From positions 1 through 13,811 of the forward strand of contig JAPOON010000303.1 in the NCBI GenBank assembly GCA_026713405.1: a DNA stretch of 13,811 nucleotides, written 5' to 3'. A program made the translations under genes and the position numbers. Each line of letters begins with the position of its first letter. Position 1 is the first letter of the stretch. The notes under the pieces were generated by a model, which saw nothing but the letters and a program-made list of their open reading frames with translations, was not told the DNA's origin and made no database searches. The stretch is from Gammaproteobacteria bacterium. Its GTDB lineage: Bacteria > Pseudomonadota > Gammaproteobacteria > Pseudomonadales > Azotimanducaceae_A. This document shows positions 1 to 7,019 of the stretch, one piece after another.

Positions 1-1124
1 AGGAAACGCCCCAGAGTCGCGAAATAGATCCCGGTCAGGCTACAGCCAATGAGCCCGAACCAGGCGAGCGTCGAGTAGGTGCCGGCCTCCAGCAACAGGC
101 CGCCGAGGGCCGGTCCCAGCCCGAGCGTCAGCACGAAGGATCCGAGAGCGGCCGGGCCGAGGCGGCCGCTGGGGTCGAAGACCGCCACCGTCGCAAACAG
201 CAACGTCATGGTGAACATGTAGGTGAGCAGGAACGACGCCACCAAAAACGTGTAGTCCGCGTCACCCGAAACGTAGCTGAAACTCAGGCAGGAGAGGCCC
301 AGCAGTACCATCCCGAGCAGCAGGGGGCGCGTCCTTCCCAATCGTGCGCCGAGTTTTCCCGCAATCAGGGAACCCGCCAGGCCGGCGAGGATACCGTACG
401 AGTAGATGACGCCCACTCGATCCAGACCCAGCCCGATGTCCACGCCAACCCGCTCCATGAATGCCCACATCGGCGCGGGGCCGAGCCCATAGAGCACCAT
501 GCCCAACAGCACGACGGCGACCCGCATGTGCGAGAGGCGCGGCGCCGGGCCAATGGACACGCTTTTGCGTGAAACCCGCCCCAGTGCGGGAAGGGGCGCC
601 AGCAACAGCAGGTAGAATACGCCGAGCAGGCCCAGGCCGCCGGTGAGACCCAACCGCTGCAGCGCTTCGGCCAGAACCGGGAACAGCATAGCGCTCAGCC
701 CCATGAATCCGGCGAGCGAGTAGCCGTAGACACGGTCCGGGTCCCGCGCCGCCGCCACCGCCGCGGACGCACCCGCGAGCGCGAGGCCTTCTCCCACACC
801 GGTCGCGAGACGGGCCGGAACAAGCATCCAGAACGAGTCGAGCAGAATCGAGCCGAACTGCATGGCCGCTGCCAGCAACACGCCGGCCTGGGCCACGCGC
901 AGAGCGGACAGGCGCATCATGAAGGGCGCCACCAGCGTGGCGGCGATGGCAACCCCGCAGATTTCGAGCGTCACCAGCGCTCCTGCCTGCACCTCGCTCA
1001 AGCCCAGTCCGTCGATCAGGCCACCGACCAGGAACGCGGTAATCGTACCGGGCAGGAGGGCGACCGTAGTCGCAGCCATGACGGCGAAAACCAGGCTCCA
1101 GGGATCTCGGGTGTCGGTAGTCAT
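1..1124 (-). CDS. MFS transporter, 3' end cut by window edge
   Basis: The reverse strand is open from an ATG at 1124 to the first base of the window with no stop, giving 374 codons. The protein is almost entirely hydrophobic helices separated by short loops, for example an N-terminal segment around residues 10-35 (SLVFAVMAATTVALLPGTI) and further helices throughout. A basic/proline loop (ALGRVSRKSVSIG) lies near the middle, as in the central loop between the two six-helix halves of the major facilitator superfamily. Family members are usually about 390-420 residues, so only the last 20-40 residues should be missing. No good ribosome binding site precedes the ATG, so the exact start is uncertain. 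It is divergent from the PQQ dehydrogenase at 1304 and may move a related substrate or product, but specificity cannot be read from the sequence. The fold-level call is fairly safe; it rests on hydrophobicity pattern and general family likeness. Confidence 0.8.
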   Translation of the reverse strand, partial: MTTDTRDPWSLVFAVMAATTVALLPGTITAFLVGGLIDGLGLSEVQAGALVTLEICGVAIAATLVAPFMMRLSALRVAQAGVLLAAAMQFGSILLDSFWMLVPARLATGVGEGLALAGASAAVAAARDPDRVYGYSLAGFMGLSAMLFPVLAEALQRLGLTGGLGLLGVFYLLLLAPLPALGRVSRKSVSIGPAPRLSHMRVAVVLLGMVLYGLGPAPMWAFMERVGVDIGLGLDRVGVIYSYGILAGLAGSLIAGKLGARLGRTRPLLLGMVLLGLSCLSFSYVSGDADYTFLVASFLLTYMFTMTLLFATVAVFDPSGRLGPAALGSFVLTLGLGPALGGLLLEAGTYSTLAWFGLIGCSLTGIYFATLGRF

Positions 1125-1177
1125 CGCGGCGACACTCGCACGCCCCGTAACGGAGGTCAACGTGATCGGTTGTCCCG

Positions 1178-1231
1178 GATAAATGGGGTCAGGTTGAATT
1201 TTCCGGAAAATTCAACCTGACCCCATTTATC
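1178..1231. repeat. 54-bp perfect palindrome of the GGGGTCAGGTT repeat
   Basis: The two 27-base arms are exact reverse complements with no loop, centred on TTCC/GGAA between 1204 and 1205. Each arm carries the unit AAATGGGGTCAGGTTGAATT, which recurs in single-arm form at 3486-3505 and 8098-8117. The type of sequence, and its presence beside a REP-associated transposase remnant in this window, point to a REP/RAYT-type extragenic repeat. It lies between the divergent MFS and PQQ dehydrogenase genes, and its right edge is 3 bases from the -35 box at 1234. Confidence 0.9.
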
Positions 1232-1233
1232 TT

Positions 1234-1262
1234 TTGACGCAAATTCGCTGCGCCACTATTGT
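1234..1262 (+). promoter_or_regulatory. Putative sigma70 promoter of PQQ dehydrogenase copy 1
   Basis: A TTGACG box (1234-1239) is separated by 17 bases from TATTGT (1257-1262). The same layout, TTGACG-17-TATGGT, lies upstream of the paralogous gene at 11408-11436, with most spacer bases conserved. Conservation between the two copies supports function. Assignment by eye, no transcript data. Confidence 0.5.
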
Positions 1263-1303
1263 GAGACACGCAATTCGTTCGGTTGACTATGGGAGGAGGG
1301 CAA

Positions 1304-3445
1304 GTGGCGAATCGATACATTGCATTCCTTGCGTGCGTTGCGTACGCCTTTCTGCCGCTCGAGTTCGGGCTGGCGGCCGAAAAGGAAGTCGCCGCCAAAG
1401 CGTTCGGCAACGTGACGCAGGCGCGGGTGCTCGGCGAAGTCGATTCCGGCGAGAACTGGCTGGTGAACGGCGGACGCTTTACGGGCGAGCATTTCAGCCC
1501 ACTTGACGAAATCAACGACGGCAATGCAGAGGAACTCGGCCTTGCCTGGTTTGCGGATATTCCTTCTTTCACGCTCTCGGCGGAACCCCTGGTGATCGAC
1601 GGCGTGGCCTACCTGACCGGCAGCCTGAACCATGTGTATGCAATCGATGCGGCCACGGGAGAGATGCTCTGGCAATTCGTGCCCGAGCTTCGCCTCGATC
1701 ATGGTTTCGGCAATTCCTATTCCGCGCGCGCGAACCGTGGCGTTGCCGTCTGGAACGGCATGGTCTATACGGGCACCGCCGATTGCCGCCTCATCGCCAT
1801 CGATGCCGCGAACGGCAAGCAACTCTGGGAGGCGCCGGTCTGCGATCCGACCGAGGGCTCCAGCGCGGGCATCACCGCCGCACCCCGGGTCGGCGACGGC
1901 AAGGTTTTCATGGGCTATGCGGGTTCCGATTTCGGGGTGCGGGGCTCGCTGACCGCTTTCGATGCCGGTACGGGTGCAGAGCTCTGGCGCTTCTGGACCG
2001 TCCCGGGAGACCCGGCCAGGGGCTTCGAGAGCAAGGAGCTGGAGATGGCCTCGCAGACCTGGGCCGGCGGCGGGGTCGAGCAGGGCGGCGGGGCCGTCTG
2101 GGAATCGATCCGCTACGATCCGGTGACCGGCCTCGTCATCTTCGGAACCGCCAGCGCCCTGCCATTGAACGTCAGGATGCGCGGGCCCGGCGACGCTCTT
2201 TTCACCTGTTCCGTCGTTGCCGTGGACGCCGAAACCGGCACCTACCGGTGGCACTACCAGACGGTACCGGAGGATGCCTGGGATTACGATGCCACCATGC
2301 CCAAGATCGTCACCGACCTGGAATTCGGCGGCATCAACCGGCGGGTGGTCCTCGAGGCGGGCAAGAGCGGCTTCTTCTACGTTATCGATGCGCGCACCGG
2401 CGAACTGCTGGCCGCCGACCCCATCGGCACCGTAACCTGGGCTTCCCACATTGACATCGAGTCGGGCCGGCCCGTTACGCTGCCGGGTGCGCGCTACTAC
2501 GAGACCGATGACCCGGACAAGGTCACCCGCGTCTGGCCAAGCGTGGCGGGCGTGCGCAACTGGCACCCGATGAGCTACAGCCCGAAAACGGGCCTGGTCT
2601 ACATGCCGATCACCGACATGCCCTCGAACTACGCGCCGAGTGGATTCTTCGGTGCGCGCGCGGAAACCCTTGGCTACGGGCCCGACGAAGAGGTTCCGGC
2701 CGGGTCGGGTCGGCTGGTGGCCTGGGACCCGGTGCAGCGCACCACGCTCTGGCGGGTGGATCACACCATACCCTGGAATAGCGGGGTGCTCTCCACGGCG
2801 GGAAACCTGATCTTCCAGGGCACGGCGACCGGCGAATTTCGCGCCTACCATGCCGGTACGGGCGAGGTCCTCTGGTCCTCCGGCAAGACGGGATCCTCGA
2901 TCCAGGCGGCGCCCGTCAGCTATCGGCTGGGCGGCGAGCAATACGTGCTGGTGGGCGCCGGCCGGGGCGGGGTCCTGGGCGTGGCCACCCCGGTGCGCAG
3001 CCAGGCGCCGGATGCCCGGGGGCCGGCGCGGCTGTTCGCGTTCAAGCTGGGCGGCAAGGCGACCATTGAGGCTTCCGCGGCCGAACCGGAGCCGGTTCCC
3101 CAACCGCGGGCGCGCACGGCAAGCGCCGAGCAGGTCGACAGAGGCGATGTTCTCTTTGCAGAACAGGGTTGTGAACTCTGCCACGGCGCCTACGCCATGG
3201 GCAGCCGCACGCGCAGCAACGAGAACGGCGCCGTGCCCGACCTGCGCTACCTGCCGGGCGATGCGCACGCGCTGTGGCACGGCATCGTCGTGGGCGGGAG
3301 CCTGCGCCAGGGCGGCATGCCGGGCTTCGGCCCGGACCTGAGCATCGCCGATTCCGAAGCTCTCCGGGCTTTCGTGATCGAGCAGGCGTGGAAGCTCTAC
3401 GAGCAGGTGCCGGGGGGGCAGCGGATTCCGTCGGACGCTGATTGA
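1304..3445 (+). CDS. PQQ-dependent alcohol dehydrogenase with C-terminal cytochrome c (copy 1)
   Basis: This 713-residue protein is a quinohemoprotein alcohol dehydrogenase of the type that oxidises alcohols in the periplasm and passes electrons to its own haem. I start it at GTG 1304 because a strong GGAGG (1295-1299) sits 4 bases before it; upstream TTG/ATG codons at 1283 and 1289 overlap that site. A signal peptide ends near GLAA (residues 22-25). Eight-bladed propeller repeats follow (for example YAIDAATGEMLW, LIAIDAANGKQLW, VAWDPVQRTTLW). The propeller tryptophan is in GGGAVWES, the catalytic Asp is D327 in DAWDYD, and K354 is in AGKSGFF. The C-terminal haem domain has CELCH (C623, C626, H627) and a likely axial M672 in GGMPGF. 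Unusually, the metal-ligand Glu and Asn of the family read Asp209 (GSDFGVRG) and Ser284 (GTAS), an extra Asp329 is present, and the vicinal Cys-Cys is missing. It is paralogous to 11567-13702. Substrate unknown. Confidence 0.93.
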   Translation: MANRYIAFLACVAYAFLPLEFGLAAEKEVAAKAFGNVTQARVLGEVDSGENWLVNGGRFTGEHFSPLDEINDGNAEELGLAWFADIPSFTLSAEPLVIDGVAYLTGSLNHVYAIDAATGEMLWQFVPELRLDHGFGNSYSARANRGVAVWNGMVYTGTADCRLIAIDAANGKQLWEAPVCDPTEGSSAGITAAPRVGDGKVFMGYAGSDFGVRGSLTAFDAGTGAELWRFWTVPGDPARGFESKELEMASQTWAGGGVEQGGGAVWESIRYDPVTGLVIFGTASALPLNVRMRGPGDALFTCSVVAVDAETGTYRWHYQTVPEDAWDYDATMPKIVTDLEFGGINRRVVLEAGKSGFFYVIDARTGELLAADPIGTVTWASHIDIESGRPVTLPGARYYETDDPDKVTRVWPSVAGVRNWHPMSYSPKTGLVYMPITDMPSNYAPSGFFGARAETLGYGPDEEVPAGSGRLVAWDPVQRTTLWRVDHTIPWNSGVLSTAGNLIFQGTATGEFRAYHAGTGEVLWSSGKTGSSIQAAPVSYRLGGEQYVLVGAGRGGVLGVATPVRSQAPDARGPARLFAFKLGGKATIEASAAEPEPVPQPRARTASAEQVDRGDVLFAEQGCELCHGAYAMGSRTRSNENGAVPDLRYLPGDAHALWHGIVVGGSLRQGGMPGFGPDLSIADSEALRAFVIEQAWKLYEQVPGGQRIPSDAD

Positions 3446-3456
3446 AGTTGCGCCGG

Positions 3457-3483
3457 CCCGCCCGGTCGATGAATTCGGGCGGG
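3457..3483 (+). terminator. Conserved hairpin downstream of PQQ dehydrogenase copy 1
   Basis: CCCGCCCG (3457-3464) pairs with CGGGCGGG (3476-3483) across an 11-base loop, 11 bases after the stop codon. There is no T-run, so if it terminates or protects the transcript it is not a classical rho-independent site. The same hairpin, loop included, follows the paralogue at 13714-13740. Sequence identity breaks off immediately after the hairpin in both copies. Confidence 0.45.
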
Positions 3484-3485
3484 TA

Positions 3486-3505
3486 AAATGGGGTCAGGTT
3501 CAATT
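3486..3505 (+). repeat. GGGGTCAGGTT repeat, copy 2 (RAYT-associated)
   Basis: This 20-base unit matches the palindrome arm at 1181-1200 at 19 of 20 positions (C instead of G at 3501). It lies upstream of the truncated transposase, as expected if it marks the 5' edge of that element. A second shared block, 3541-3570, matches 8131-8160 at 28 of 30 positions. Confidence 0.8.
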
Positions 3506-3596
3506 CCTGCATGAATCAAAGGTATTGGCTGACATTCGGAAGTTGCCTCCTGACGTATGCTCTCGGAAAATTTTACCTCTTTTCCGGAGTGTTGCT

Positions 3597-3840
3597 ATTG
3601 CTCGAAAACCCCGAATCGATGTAGCAGGTATCGCGCAGCACATCATCCAGCGTGGCGTTGACCGTTCTGATTGTTTTGTTGCTGATGAAGACAGGCGACT
3701 CTATCTTTCCGCCCTGCAAAAGGTCGCCGATGAAAATGACTGCTACGTACACGCGTACGTTCTTATGACAAACCACGTTCATATGCTCGTTACGGGTGGG
3801 AGGCTTGGCTGTATTTCGGCAATGATGCAAGCCTTTTTTA
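3597..3840 (+). pseudogene. Truncated REP-associated tyrosine transposase (HUH/Y1, IS200-like)
   Basis: The frame encodes ARKPRIDVAGIAQHIIQRG, then CYVHAYVLMTNHVHMLV, the characteristic N-terminus and HUH motif (His60-Val-His62) of REP-associated tyrosine transposases, which nick and join single-stranded DNA. Family members run about 150-250 residues with a catalytic Tyr in the second half. Here homology stops after MMQAF near 3836 and the Tyr half is missing, so the protein cannot be a working transposase. The codon at the usual start position is ATT (3597-3599), 7 bases after GGAG (3586-3589); a canonical start has probably been lost, although TTG 3525 would give an open N-terminal extension. 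The frame continues to a stop at 3887, but that part is antisense to the cupin gene. The segment looks more AT-rich than its neighbours, consistent with an acquired element. Confidence 0.85.
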
Positions 3841-4182
3841 GTCGCTCGGCGCGTATGCCGCGACGATCTCCAGCGGTCCCTTGGTGACTTTCGCGCCATA
3901 CACGGTTCCCTGGGGCACGAACAGGAAGTGGCCGGGGCCGAGGATGTGTGTCCGGCCATCGTAGACCAGTTCCATTTCGCCGGAGATTATGTAGGCCGCC
4001 TGGTCCTGGTCCTCGTAGACAACCTCCTCGAAGTTGGCGCTGTCGACGATCACATCGTGGATGAATTTCATTCGCGTGGACCCGGTTGCAATCGATGCGA
4101 GGTCCCGCTGCACGACCAGGCCGTCGTACTCCGATTGGGCTTCGACCTCGTCGGGACCGACGATCTGAATCTTTCCGCTCAT
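3838..4182 (-). CDS. Small single-domain cupin protein
   Basis: A 114-residue single-domain cupin, started at ATG 4182 behind a good ribosome site (GGAGGAG about 8 bases upstream). The beta-barrel core is visible as YIISGEMELVYDG followed by GPGHFLFVPQGTVYG, the two conserved cupin motifs. The metal-binding residues of typical cupins are absent: the HxH positions read Val55 and Glu57, the motif-1 Glu reads Gln61, and the motif-2 His after PxG is Tyr95. That argues against a standard metal-dependent oxygenase or isomerase, and for a binding or structural role or a different chemistry. It follows the two amidohydrolases on the same strand after a 79-base gap and is probably the last gene of that operon. 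Its stop codon lies exactly at the broken edge of the transposase remnant, so its original downstream sequence has been replaced. Confidence 0.8.
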   Translation of the reverse strand: MSGKIQIVGPDEVEAQSEYDGLVVQRDLASIATGSTRMKFIHDVIVDSANFEEVVYEDQDQAAYIISGEMELVYDGRTHILGPGHFLFVPQGTVYGAKVTKGPLEIVAAYAPSD

Positions 4183-4261
4183 GCTCTATTCTCCTCCAGG
4201 TGCGTCGGATAACCCGACGGTCGAACGGCGGCGATTGGAGGGCGCCACCTTTCTTTAATTC

Positions 4262-5539
4262 TTATGCCTGCAACCCGTACAGCTCGGCGGCGGTGTCGCG
4301 CATGAAGCTCTTCACCACCGTCTCCGGCTGACCGGCGAGTTCCGCCAGGAAATCGGCGGGCTCGGTCACGCCCTCGGGGTGTGGGAAATCGGTGCCCAGC
4401 ATCAGGCGGCCCGGCCCCAGCAACCGCATCGTCTCGACAATGCGGTCGCCGAGGAAGGGCGACAGGCAGAAATGGCGCTTGAAGAGCTCGCTTGGGAGGT
4501 CCCTGGGGCGCCCGCCGAGCCAGGGCGAGTCCCAGGCCATGCGATAGCACTTGTCCAACTGCGTCAGCAGGTAGGGCACCCAGCCGATGCCGTTTTCGAC
4601 GATCATCACGCGCAGGCCGGGAACGCGCCCGAACAGGTTGTGCAGGATCAGGGCCGCGATGTAGTCCATGATCGGGCGGTCCACGAAAGCCAGGTATTCC
4701 TGAAAGGCGGTGAATCGGGGCGTGCCCGCGTCGGTCACCGGGTATCCCTGTGTCGGCTCGCCCCAGCGGCCGGCGTATTCCCAGTACGGAGAGTGACCGG
4801 AGAGGTGAATGACGGGTATCACCGCCGCCTCCACCAGGCGTTCCCAGAACGGGTCGAACCGGGGGTCGCCGGGGGAGATGTTGCACGCCCCGCAGCAGGG
4901 TGGGAGCAATACGAACCTGGTTCCTGCACGGATGAGGCGATCGAGTTCTTCGATCGCCAGCTCCGGGTCGTCGAGGGAGAGCTGCGGAACGGCGAAGATG
5001 CGGTTCCGGTAGCGGTAGCCCCAGTCGTCCTCCAGGTAACGGTTGAAAGAGCGCATGTGCGCGTAGAAGAGGGGCATGTCGCCGCAGCTTGCCAGCGTGT
5101 CGCAGACGGCTGTGGGGATCAGCACCGTCGCTTCGATGTTGTGCTCGTCCATCCAGGCGAGCCTGCCGTCCCGGTGCGTGATCTCGGGATGCCGCTCCCA
5201 GGGATGGATAACGACGTCGTCCGATTCCCAGACCTTCCCCTCGCCGGTGTGGGAGAAGACCCGCTTCCAGGCGCCCGGCTCCATGACCCGTTCGTAGTGG
5301 TCGGGAAGAACGGATTCGCCGTCGAACAGCCAGCGTTGCGCGCCCGGAGCGATACCCGGCCCCAGGGTCAGCGCCTGGCTGCTGTATTTCTGCTCGAGAT
5401 GTCTTGAGTAGGCGTCCGGGGGTTCGTAGAGGTGCTGATCTGCGTCGACGAAGCGGTAGTTGACGCCGGCCTCCAGCGTTTGCCCCGATCGGGCGGATGA
5501 CGGCGACGATCTCGCCTCCGAGGCCGCACTCGTCTTCAT
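4262..5539 (-). CDS. Amidohydrolase-2 family metal-dependent hydrolase (paralogue B)
   Basis: A 425-residue TIM-barrel protein of the amidohydrolase-2 group (COG2159/PF04909), whose members include decarboxylases and C-C or C-N hydrolases acting on aromatic and cyclic compounds. Visible landmarks are VDADQHLYEP near the start (His36, Glu39), VIHLSGH (His245), ILHNLFGR (His300) and TDFPHPEG (Asp384, His387). The N-terminal metal motif is HxxE rather than the classical HxH. The ATG at 5539 overlaps the TGA of the upstream paralogue (ATGA, 5539-5536), which indicates translational coupling. Its first 25 residues (Ser/Ala/Arg-rich) are not shared with the paralogue, so a later start is possible. 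It is the middle gene of a likely three-gene operon with the cupin downstream. The precise substrate is not visible. Another frame in this interval also gives a long ORF, but lacks any family motif. Confidence 0.87.
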   Translation of the reverse strand: MKTSAASEARSSPSSARSGQTLEAGVNYRFVDADQHLYEPPDAYSRHLEQKYSSQALTLGPGIAPGAQRWLFDGESVLPDHYERVMEPGAWKRVFSHTGEGKVWESDDVVIHPWERHPEITHRDGRLAWMDEHNIEATVLIPTAVCDTLASCGDMPLFYAHMRSFNRYLEDDWGYRYRNRIFAVPQLSLDDPELAIEELDRLIRAGTRFVLLPPCCGACNISPGDPRFDPFWERLVEAAVIPVIHLSGHSPYWEYAGRWGEPTQGYPVTDAGTPRFTAFQEYLAFVDRPIMDYIAALILHNLFGRVPGLRVMIVENGIGWVPYLLTQLDKCYRMAWDSPWLGGRPRDLPSELFKRHFCLSPFLGDRIVETMRLLGPGRLMLGTDFPHPEGVTEPADFLAELAGQPETVVKSFMRDTAAELYGLQA

Positions 5540-6804
5540 CTGGACTCACCGGAGGGCGAAAGGCCGAAAACCCTGGTGCCGTTGTCGCGCATGAAACCGC
5601 GCACCTCGGCCTCGGAGCGTCCGGGTAGCTGATCCAGGAAGTCCGCGGGCTCGAATACCCCCTCCGGGTGTGGCCAGTCCGATCCCAGCAATACCCGGTC
5701 CGGGCCGAGCAGGTTCATGATCCTCGGGATGTCGTCGCCGTAGAAAGGCGTGATCGAGATGTGACGCTTGAAGATCTCGCTGGGCAGGTCGTCAGGCCGG
5801 CCGCCGAGCCACTCCATCCCGTAGCCGAGGCGATATCCCTTGTCCATCAGCCGCAGCAGCAGCGGCACCCACATGGTCCCGTACTCGGTGACCAGCAATT
5901 GGAGATTCGGGAAACGCCCGAAGAGATTGTGCAGGATCAGGGCGGTGAGGAAGTCCATGATGGGACGGTCGCCATAGGCCATGGCGTGCTGAAAGGCGGT
6001 GACGCCGGGGTCGCCGTTGTTCATGAGCCTGACGCGTTCGGACCCTTCGCCCCAGACTCCCGTGCCGTGCAGGGCATCGTCGCGCTCGCCGCCGAACCCG
6101 TAGACCGCGCTGCCGCCGATTCCGCCGCCGTCGCCCAGGTGCACCATGGGCACGATATCCGTCTCGGCCAGCCTCGCCCAGAAGGGATCGAAGTACGGGT
6201 CGGCCGGAGACCGGCCGCCGAGCGGCGGCCTCGGCGGGAAGTTCAGGAACCGGGTGCCGGCTTCTGCAAGCCGCTCGAGTTCGGCGACGGCCATGTCCAG
6301 GTCGTCGAGGGCCATGTTGCCGGCGGCGAAGATCCGCCCTTCATGGTCGAAGCCCCAGTCTTCCTCCAGGTGCCGGTTGAAGGATCGCAGGTGCGCGTAG
6401 TGCAGTTCCATGTCACCTGAGCCCCAGAGAAGGTCGGGGGGAAGGGTGCAGTTCAGGATGCACGCCTCGACGTTGTGCGCATCCATCCAGGCGAGCCGGG
6501 CGTTGCGGTCGCGGTACTCGGGATGTTCCGCGGTGGAGACGATTTCCTTTTCGTCGCACCAGAATCCTTGCGTTCCCTCGAGGGAGAGGGCTTCCCGCCA
6601 GGTGCCCGGGCCCATGATGCTGTCGGCGAAGTTCGGCAGGATACGCTTTCCGTCCAGCACGAAGGGCCGGTGTCCATCGGGGTCGGGGGCGCCCAATTCG
6701 ATCGTCCGGTTCCGAAATTTCGCCTCGATGTGCCGGCTGAAGCAGTCGCCAGGCTCATAAGTGTGCTGATCCGCGTCGATGAAGCGATAGTCGACGGTGC
6801 TCAT
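5536..6804 (-). CDS. Amidohydrolase-2 family metal-dependent hydrolase (paralogue A)
   Basis: A 422-residue amidohydrolase-2 family protein, first gene of the operon. The same landmarks as its neighbour are present: FIDADQHTYEP (His14, Glu17), MVHLGDG (His222), ILHNLFGRFP, and SDWPHPEG (Asp376). Long stretches align with paralogue B (LAWMDAHN/LAWMDEHN; SFNRHLEEDWG/SFNRYLEDDWG; DLPSEIFKRH/DLPSELFKRH), so the pair arose by tandem duplication. Paralogue A has an extra glycine-rich insertion at about 225-262 (GDGGGIGGSAVYGFGG), near the predicted active-site mouth after His222, suggesting a different substrate. I start it at ATG 6804, preceded by GGAGGAAG, because family homology begins right there. 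The frame is also open upstream to ATG 6876, but those 24 residues are not family-like. It is divergent from the LLM oxidoreductase at 7020, across a 215-base region. Confidence 0.87.
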   Translation of the reverse strand: MSTVDYRFIDADQHTYEPGDCFSRHIEAKFRNRTIELGAPDPDGHRPFVLDGKRILPNFADSIMGPGTWREALSLEGTQGFWCDEKEIVSTAEHPEYRDRNARLAWMDAHNVEACILNCTLPPDLLWGSGDMELHYAHLRSFNRHLEEDWGFDHEGRIFAAGNMALDDLDMAVAELERLAEAGTRFLNFPPRPPLGGRSPADPYFDPFWARLAETDIVPMVHLGDGGGIGGSAVYGFGGERDDALHGTGVWGEGSERVRLMNNGDPGVTAFQHAMAYGDRPIMDFLTALILHNLFGRFPNLQLLVTEYGTMWVPLLLRLMDKGYRLGYGMEWLGGRPDDLPSEIFKRHISITPFYGDDIPRIMNLLGPDRVLLGSDWPHPEGVFEPADFLDQLPGRSEAEVRGFMRDNGTRVFGLSPSGESR

Positions 6805-6954
6805 GGTGAGATCTTCCTCCGCATCTTCACCAAGCGTTTCAGGACAACAATAGGTGACCGGCCGTTCCATGTCCATGTCCCGTTTTGCTCCCCTGATCCA
6901 TGACCACCGCAGTCAGTTTTCATTGCGTAAGGGCCGCCGCGGGAGGTTCCGTCG

Positions 6955-6983
6955 GTGACCGGGATTTTTCGTTCAGTTATAGT
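6955..6983 (+). promoter_or_regulatory. Putative sigma70 promoter of the LLM oxidoreductase gene
   Basis: GTGACC (6955-6960) and TATAGT (6978-6983) are separated by exactly 17 bases, in the divergent intergenic region 6805-7019. The -10 box matches consensus at 5 of 6 and the -35 box at 4 of 6. The implied leader is about 30 bases and includes the GGGAGGAG ribosome site. I saw no convincing promoter for the opposite-strand operon in the rest of this region. Confidence 0.4.
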
Positions 6984-7019
6984 CCCGATCCGGCTGTTTC
7001 AGCTAATAGGGAGGAGATC

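Noticed and set aside
1256..3280. A 674-codon reverse-strand ORF opposite PQQ dehydrogenase copy 1, and a similar 477-codon one at 11390-12823 opposite copy 2
   Set aside because: Their similarity to each other only mirrors the paralogous sense genes. The proteins are Arg/Gly/His-rich with no motif or ribosome site; high GC keeps the antisense frame open.
4179..5549. A 456-codon ORF in another reverse-strand frame over amidohydrolase B
   Set aside because: It is Arg/Pro-rich and without family motifs, while the overlapping frame contains the complete amidohydrolase with its metal residues and coupling to its neighbour.
6805..6876. A 24-codon N-terminal extension of amidohydrolase A from ATG 6876
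   Set aside because: Not similar to family N-termini or to the paralogue; ATG 6804 has its own ribosome site. It cannot be fully excluded.
6900..7019. A 40-codon N-terminal extension of the LLM oxidoreductase
   Set aside because: The strong ribosome site is directly before ATG 7020, the family N-terminus begins there and the upstream segment holds a plausible promoter.
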